A stretch of 64,000 bases of DNA. It comes from an uncultured SAR86 cluster bacterium (lineage in GTDB: Bacteria; Pseudomonadota; Gammaproteobacteria; Magnimaribacterales; D2472). The notes under the pieces are model-generated. The model did no database searches and was not told the origin of the DNA. It saw only the letters and a list, made by a program, of their open reading frames with translations. This document shows positions 61,940 to 64,000 of this stretch, piece by piece. The position numbers and the translations under genes were made by a program. The DNA is taken from the NCBI GenBank assembly GCA_902601475.1, contig CACKNK010000007.1:1-64000 (forward strand), written 5' to 3'. How positions within the stretch are numbered: position 1 is the first letter of the stretch; each line of letters starts with the position of its first letter.

Positions 61940-63045
61940 TTCTTTCACGTTCATCGCTTTTAATTACTTCGCTCACTGGATTAATAATTTTTGGTATTAC
62001 CTTTGTAACATCTGCATCAGTTTATGTTGCTGTTGATCTTACCGGTGACCCATTTTATTTTGCAAAACGTGAAATTATTTTTATATTTCTTGGTGTTTTA
62101 GCAATCCTGATATCAGCAAACATACCAACAGATTTATATCATAAATATGATTGGGTGTTTTTATTAATGTCTTTGGCTTTATTGATTGCTTTATTTATCC
62201 CAGGAATAGGGAAGGTTGTTAATGGGAGTCTGCGTTGGATTGATTTGGGGTTTTTTAATTTACAGCCCTCAGAACTAGTTAAATTAGCACTTATTCTTTA
62301 CATTGCGGGATACTCAGTAAGACGCACCACAGAGTTAAGTACCCTCATAGGTTTTATTAGACCGATGATGATCTTGTCTCTTTTATCACTCTTAATTTTA
62401 TTACAACCTGATCTTGGTTCGACAGTAATTATATGCAGCCTTGTTTTAATAATGCTTTTTTTTGCAGGCATTTCATTCAGTCAATTTTTATTTCTAATTT
62501 CTGTTTTAGGTTTTCTAGCATACATAGCAATAATTTATACTCCGTTTCGATTAGCTAGATTGGTATCCTTTAGGGACCCATTCGCTCCTGAATTTGAGCT
62601 GAGCTCAGGATGGCAGCTTTCAAATGCTCTCATTGGGATTGGCAGAGGTGATCTCTTTGGAATAGGTCTTGGGAACAGCATTCAAAAAAACCTCTATTTG
62701 CCTGAACCACATACTGATTTTATATTTGCGATTATTCTTGAGGAGACTGGCATTATTGGAGGCTTTCTCCTTATGTTATTGTTTATTTTGCTAATTACAT
62801 CAATCGTACAAATTTCATTTGACGCGTTAAGGCAAAATAGACTGTTTCAAGGTTATGTATGTTTTGGAATAGGATCTTTGCTATCTATTCAATCCATCTT
62901 TAACATTGGAGTAAATATAGGCTTATTGCCTACAAAGGGCTTGACGCTTCCATTTATCAGTTATGGTGGAGCAAGTTTAATTATTTTTATGCTTATGATG
63001 GGTATTGTTTTTAGGGTTGATTTTGAAAACAGGAATCTAGCTTGA
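61936..63045 (+). CDS. ftsW: Septal peptidoglycan glycosyltransferase FtsW
   Basis: SEDS-family polymerase working with FtsI. About ten membrane helices with SLRWIDLGFFNLQPSELVKL, LLQPDLGSTVI, and PEPHTDFIFAIILEETGIIG, ending in LPFISYGGASL. Length 369. It overlaps murD (ATGA) and murG (TTGA). Its dcw position favours FtsW over RodA. Confidence 0.96.
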   Translation: MILSRSSLLITSLTGLIIFGITFVTSASVYVAVDLTGDPFYFAKREIIFIFLGVLAILISANIPTDLYHKYDWVFLLMSLALLIALFIPGIGKVVNGSLRWIDLGFFNLQPSELVKLALILYIAGYSVRRTTELSTLIGFIRPMMILSLLSLLILLQPDLGSTVIICSLVLIMLFFAGISFSQFLFLISVLGFLAYIAIIYTPFRLARLVSFRDPFAPEFELSSGWQLSNALIGIGRGDLFGIGLGNSIQKNLYLPEPHTDFIFAIILEETGIIGGFLLMLLFILLITSIVQISFDALRQNRLFQGYVCFGIGSLLSIQSIFNIGVNIGLLPTKGLTLPFISYGGASLIIFMLMMGIVFRVDFENRNLA

Positions 63046-64000
63046 AAATATTTGTTTCAGCTGGAGGAACAGGTGGGCATGTTTTTCCTGCTTTAGAGTT
63101 TATTAAACTTGCCATGGCTAATGGCCATATAGTTTATTGGTTTGGAACTAAGCGCGGAATTGAAAGAAATAATTTGCCTGCAAACTGTCACTTATTTGAG
63201 ATAAATGCAGTTGGCTATAGAGGGAAAGGATTTTTACAAAAAATATTCTCTATTTTTCGATTAGTACAAACTATTTTTGAAGTTGCAATTAAATTTATAA
63301 AATATAAACCCAAAAAAGTACTATGTTTTGGGGGATACGTCAGTCTTCCGGTTGGATTAGTAGCAGTTCTATTTAGAGTCCCAATTTATTTGCATGAGCA
63401 AAATACTGTACTTGGAACAGCAAATAAAATACTTTTAAAATTTGCTAAAAAATGCTTTTTGGGCCTCCCCTTGATCGATACTCAAAAGAGTGACCATTTC
63501 GAACTTACTGGTAACCCAATTAGAAAAATTTTGCTTGAACCTGATCAGGAATACGATACTGCATCAATTTATATTACCGGCGGTAGCCAAGGTGCAAATT
63601 ATCTTAACGATGTTATTCCTAAGGCTTTAAACAAAGTTAACCATAGACTAAGAGTTGTCCACCAAGCCGGAAAGGGATCATCAGAGCTTGTAATTAATAC
63701 TTACCTAAAAAATAAATTTGATTTACTAATAGTGAAGGATTTTTTTGATGATCCTTTTGTAGAAATTCAAAAAGCTGATTTTGTAATCTCACGATCTGGT
63801 GCTTTATCAGTATCTGAAATTACTTCACTTAATAAGGGAGGCCTATATATCCCTTTACATAATTCGATCGATGATCACCAAATGCATAATGCTAAATATG
63901 CAGTTGGGGTTGGTATGGGAGAGATTTTTTCTGAAAGTGAAAGTTTGGACGATTTAATTTACAAGCTTAATGAAATAATTGAACAGAGATCATATCTTTC
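63042..64000 (+). CDS. murG: Lipid II synthase MurG (3' partial)
   Basis: Transfers GlcNAc from UDP-GlcNAc to lipid I. Starts at a TTG that overlaps the ftsW stop (TTGA). The frame is open to the window end (319 complete codons). Signatures are SAGGTGGHVFPAL at 6-18, GGYVSLPVGL, HEQNTVLGTANK, TGGSQGANYLN and SRSGALSVSEI. In E. coli murC and the ftsQAZ genes follow; ftsZ has moved in this genome, so the next genes are of interest. Confidence 0.96.
   Translation, partial: MKIFVSAGGTGGHVFPALEFIKLAMANGHIVYWFGTKRGIERNNLPANCHLFEINAVGYRGKGFLQKIFSIFRLVQTIFEVAIKFIKYKPKKVLCFGGYVSLPVGLVAVLFRVPIYLHEQNTVLGTANKILLKFAKKCFLGLPLIDTQKSDHFELTGNPIRKILLEPDQEYDTASIYITGGSQGANYLNDVIPKALNKVNHRLRVVHQAGKGSSELVINTYLKNKFDLLIVKDFFDDPFVEIQKADFVISRSGALSVSEITSLNKGGLYIPLHNSIDDHQMHNAKYAVGVGMGEIFSESESLDDLIYKLNEIIEQRSYL

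Overview
The window is 64 kb of a compact, AT-rich chromosome from a gammaproteobacterium. The gene order points to this group: carB-greA-rlmE-ftsH-glmM-tpiA-secG-rimP-nusA-infB-rbfA-truB-rpsO-pnp, lolB-ispE-tRNA-Gln-prs-rplY-pth-ychF divergent from hemA-prfA-prmC-moeB, gatBAC divergent from mreBCD-yhdP, kdsD-lptAB-rpoN, ibaG-murA, algW/degS, zapE, rplM-rpsI, petABC-sspA, lpoA/rsmI-rnpB and the dcw cluster all follow the Pseudomonas/E. coli backbone as I remember it. Very short spacers, overlapping stop codons at every protein-protein convergent junction, shortened envelope proteins and many genes missing from otherwise conserved strings suggest a streamlined free-living marine lineage. SAR86-like bacteria would fit, but that assignment is inference. 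I see no IS element, prophage, CRISPR array or rRNA. The only long stretch without a protein gene, between rsmI and mraZ, holds RNase P RNA.

Layout. 1-16.8 kb: pyrimidine/arginine precursor synthesis (carB, cut by the window start), transcript cleavage (greA), rRNA methylation (rlmE), membrane proteolysis (ftsH), glmM, tpiA, secG, an inverted tRNA-Leu(GAG), initiator tRNA and the rimP-nusA-infB-rbfA-truB-rpsO-pnp translation/RNA block. 16.9-17.4 kb: two tandem paralogous small membrane proteins of unknown function separated by an 18-bp palindrome and a strong hairpin, then tRNA-Met. 17.5-22.3 kb (minus): ychF, pth, rplY, prs, tRNA-Gln, ispE and a short LolB-like lipoprotein. 22.2-29.2 kb (plus): hemA, prfA, prmC, moeB, a cytosolic GH84 O-GlcNAcase-like enzyme where murI usually sits, then an acyl-CoA ligase and a MaoC-type hydratase. 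29.2-37.2 kb: gatCAB (minus) and mreBCD-yhdP (plus). 37.2-41.9 kb (minus): kdsD-lptA-lptB-rpoN-mgtE. 41.9-46 kb: mlaC-ibaG-murA, degS/algW, zapE. 46-52 kb: rplM-rpsI, petABC, sspA, lpoA, rsmI. 52-64 kb: rnpB and the dcw cluster mraZ-ftsZ-rsmH-ftsL-ftsI-murE-murF-mraY-murD-ftsW-murG (murG cut by the window end).

Most notable points. ftsZ is the second gene of the dcw cluster, directly behind mraZ instead of near its end, and the shared upstream region carries four AAAGTG-type boxes in exact 10-bp register that look like a MraZ operator. A eukaryote-like O-GlcNAcase catalytic domain sits in a housekeeping operon. Several genes have a -10 hexamer 6-8 nt before the ATG and no Shine-Dalgarno, which suggests leaderless mRNAs; the RNase P RNA promoter shows the same -10 to +1 distance. 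MlaC is present without MlaFEDB at its usual site, kdsC and lptC are missing between kdsD and lptA, FtsI carries SSQ in place of the SxN motif, and initiator tRNA appears to have a U1.U72 mismatch.

How the genes work together: most of the window builds the envelope (glmM to murA to murE/F/D/mraY/murG to ftsI/ftsW, steered by mreBCD and ftsZ; lptAB, kdsD, lolB, lpoA and mlaC for the outer membrane), makes and matures the translation machinery, and supplies respiratory electron transfer through the bc1 complex. All comparisons with other genomes are from memory and no search or computation was run.
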